DNA of 64,000 bases, taken from NCBI RefSeq assembly GCF_963664415.1, contig NZ_OY761445.1, forward strand, positions 1,328,501 through 1,392,500, written 5' to 3'. Made by a program: the position numbers and the translations under genes. Source of the stretch: an uncultured Desulfobacter sp. GTDB taxonomy: Bacteria; Desulfobacterota; Desulfobacteria; Desulfobacterales; Desulfobacteraceae. A model generated the notes under the pieces. The model was not told the origin of the DNA, ran no database searches, and saw only the letters and a program-made list of their open reading frames with translations. This document shows, in pieces, positions 62,703-64,000 of the stretch. Numbering within the stretch: position 1 is the stretch's first letter; every line of letters starts with the position of its first letter.

Positions 62703-64000
62703 TTACACCTTTTGATCGTGAACCAGGATCCCCATTTCATCCAATTGTTTACGGATCCTGTCTGCGGTCTGAAAATCTTTTTGTTGCCGGGCTGCATCTC
62801 GTTCAGCCATGAGTGCAACCACTTCCGATGAATACGCAACTTTCTTGCTGAAATCAAATATATTGAGTACGGCGTCCACATCTTTAAAACATTTAAGCAG
62901 GCGCTGCGCACCACCCTGCCCGACCTGGCCATCAACAACCATACGGTTGATCTTTTTCACCCCGGATAAAAGATCGGATACCAGCACAGGGACCTTGAGA
63001 TCATTTGCCATGGCATCCATCATACCCTGGCGCAGATCATAGGTGATATGCTGAATTTCCTCTTCATTGGACGGCCCCGACATATGACCAAGGGATTCAA
63101 TGCAGCGGTTGATTCGGGACAGAATCGTTTTGGCATCATCCAGGCTCTTTCTGGATAACAACAGGGATTTTCTATAATGAGCAGATAGTAGCCAGAAGCG
63201 AATGGTTTTCTCGTCCCAACCCATCTCAACCAGCCGGTCCAGGGTCAGTAAGTCGACATCATCCGTTTCCAGGGACCCGTCATACTGGACCGGATGGCAA
63301 TGCATCCACACCTTAGCAAAAGAACCGCCGGCAGCCCTGGCAATGGCAATCTCGTTCTCATGGTGGGGAAACATCAACTCCATTGAGCCCGTATGAATAT
63401 CAAAGTCGGTACCAAGGAAAGTTGACGCAAGGGCGGCACACTGCAGATGAAGGGACGGCCGGACATTTCCCCATTCCGTTTTAACCCCCAGACCCTGTTT
63501 TAGCTCTGACAACGTTACCCGTTTTAGTAGGGTAAAGTCCCTGGGATTATTTTTTTCATATTCATCCAAATCCACCGTGGCCCCCACCCGGATCTTATTT
63601 ACATCCACCCGGGACAGTCGGCCGTAATCCCCAAAGCTTGCCAAATCGAAGTATACGGAATGCAACTTTTCATAGGCATGGTTGTTAACAAGCAGCTTCC
63701 TTGTCAGATCCGTCATTTCCGTAAAATGTTCGGACACTTTTGGATAGCCTTGTGCCGGCCGCATGCCAAGCCGAGATAAATCATCCAGAAACCTATCAAT
63801 AAACGGATGGGTAAATTTTTGAGGTGTTGTTTTTGCCTGCCTGGCTCCATCGATGGTCTTATCGTCATAATCGGTAATATTAACGATATGTTTAACCTTC
63901 ACATCCTGGTATTCAAGGTAACGGATGAGCAGATCGGTAAATGCATGACGCCTGAAATGGGTAATATCCTGACGCCGATGAACTGTAGGGCCGCAGGTGT
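62703..64000 (-). CDS. cysteinyl-tRNA synthetase homologue lacking HIGH and KMSKS (partial)
   Basis: The C-terminal 432 residues are visible; the start lies beyond the window. Homology to CysRS is clear: CGPTV, then VNITDYDDKTI, LHLQCAALA, FDIHTGSMELMFPHHENEIA and an anticodon-domain tail. The zinc ligands (Cys in CGPTV, Cys in LQCAAL, His and Glu in HHENE) are kept. Where CysRS has HIGH this protein has DITH, and where it has KMSKS it has a DGSLETDDVDL stretch. It is therefore unlikely to charge tRNA in the normal way and may have another ligase or binding role. Confidence 0.8.
   Translation of the reverse strand, partial: TCGPTVHRRQDITHFRRHAFTDLLIRYLEYQDVKVKHIVNITDYDDKTIDGARQAKTTPQKFTHPFIDRFLDDLSRLGMRPAQGYPKVSEHFTEMTDLTRKLLVNNHAYEKLHSVYFDLASFGDYGRLSRVDVNKIRVGATVDLDEYEKNNPRDFTLLKRVTLSELKQGLGVKTEWGNVRPSLHLQCAALASTFLGTDFDIHTGSMELMFPHHENEIAIARAAGGSFAKVWMHCHPVQYDGSLETDDVDLLTLDRLVEMGWDEKTIRFWLLSAHYRKSLLLSRKSLDDAKTILSRINRCIESLGHMSGPSNEEEIQHITYDLRQGMMDAMANDLKVPVLVSDLLSGVKKINRMVVDGQVGQGGAQRLLKCFKDVDAVLNIFDFSKKVAYSSEVVALMAERDAARQQKDFQTADRIRKQLDEMGILVHDQKV

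Overview
The window looks like chromosomal DNA of a sulfate-reducing Desulfobacterota, most probably a Desulfobacteraceae member close to Desulfobacter. This is an inference from the gene set: an AMMECR1 protein beside a YerC/TrpR-like regulator, a type II secretion operon, PEP-CTERM proteins, an FMN-only glutamate synthase and a bacterial clpS-clpA-aat operon. There is no rRNA gene. One tRNA gene (tRNA-Gly, anticodon GCC) is present.

Region 1 (1-41 kb) is mostly housekeeping. It begins with the 3' end of argC, an M23 peptidase and secA. The clpS-clpA-aat operon follows, putting the whole Leu/N-degron route in one transcript. Next come fxsA, an HDOD protein, a BrkB-type membrane protein overlapping an SDR gene, tRNA-Gly, an ornithine cyclodeaminase homologue, a Nudix protein, the YerC/TrpR-like regulator, AMMECR1, purB, an IHF-alpha/HU gene, a Ste24-type M48 protease and a YfcE-type phosphodiesterase. 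An FMN-only glutamate synthase then faces a RecA/KaiC-like, HTH and cupin regulator. A DUF89-like protein is paired with gspF, followed by an M48 lipoprotein-like protease. The minus strand carries a nine-gene type II secretion operon (gspG-H-I-J-K-L-M-D-E) with a TauE/SafE exporter behind it. The plus strand resumes with dnaX-ybaB-recR-ykgJ.

Region 2 (41.2-54.6 kb) is an AT-richer accessory island of secreted proteins. On the minus strand it reads S8 subtilase with FG-GAP repeats, PEP-CTERM protein, secreted four-cysteine protein B, HEAT protein B and a parvulin-type PPIase. A 943-bp internally deleted IS1634-type element follows, then a second secreted protein and HEAT protein (A). A second PEP-CTERM protein with a DNRLRE domain is divergent. 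I read sigma-54 (-24/-12) promoters ahead of the subtilase, the DNRLRE protein and secreted protein A. The two secreted genes share a 296-base stretch without a mismatch while their HEAT partners have diverged, which points to recent gene conversion. This is the best candidate for an undescribed system in the window.

Region 3 (54.6-64 kb) holds motA-motB with a degenerate HD-GYP protein and an HD hydrolase, a LysM protein facing a second GspE/PilB-type ATPase, a 2[4Fe-4S] ferredoxin, an unknown 319-residue protein and, running off the window end, a cysteinyl-tRNA synthetase homologue that has lost both the HIGH and KMSKS signatures.

Across regions 1 and 2 boundaries I found seven copies of a dispersed, imperfectly palindromic repeat of about 60 bp that begins TAACRGCCATGG. 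Three copies start exactly on the stop codon of a gene (secA, gspG, dnaX), and one of these appears to supply the start codon and leader of gspH.
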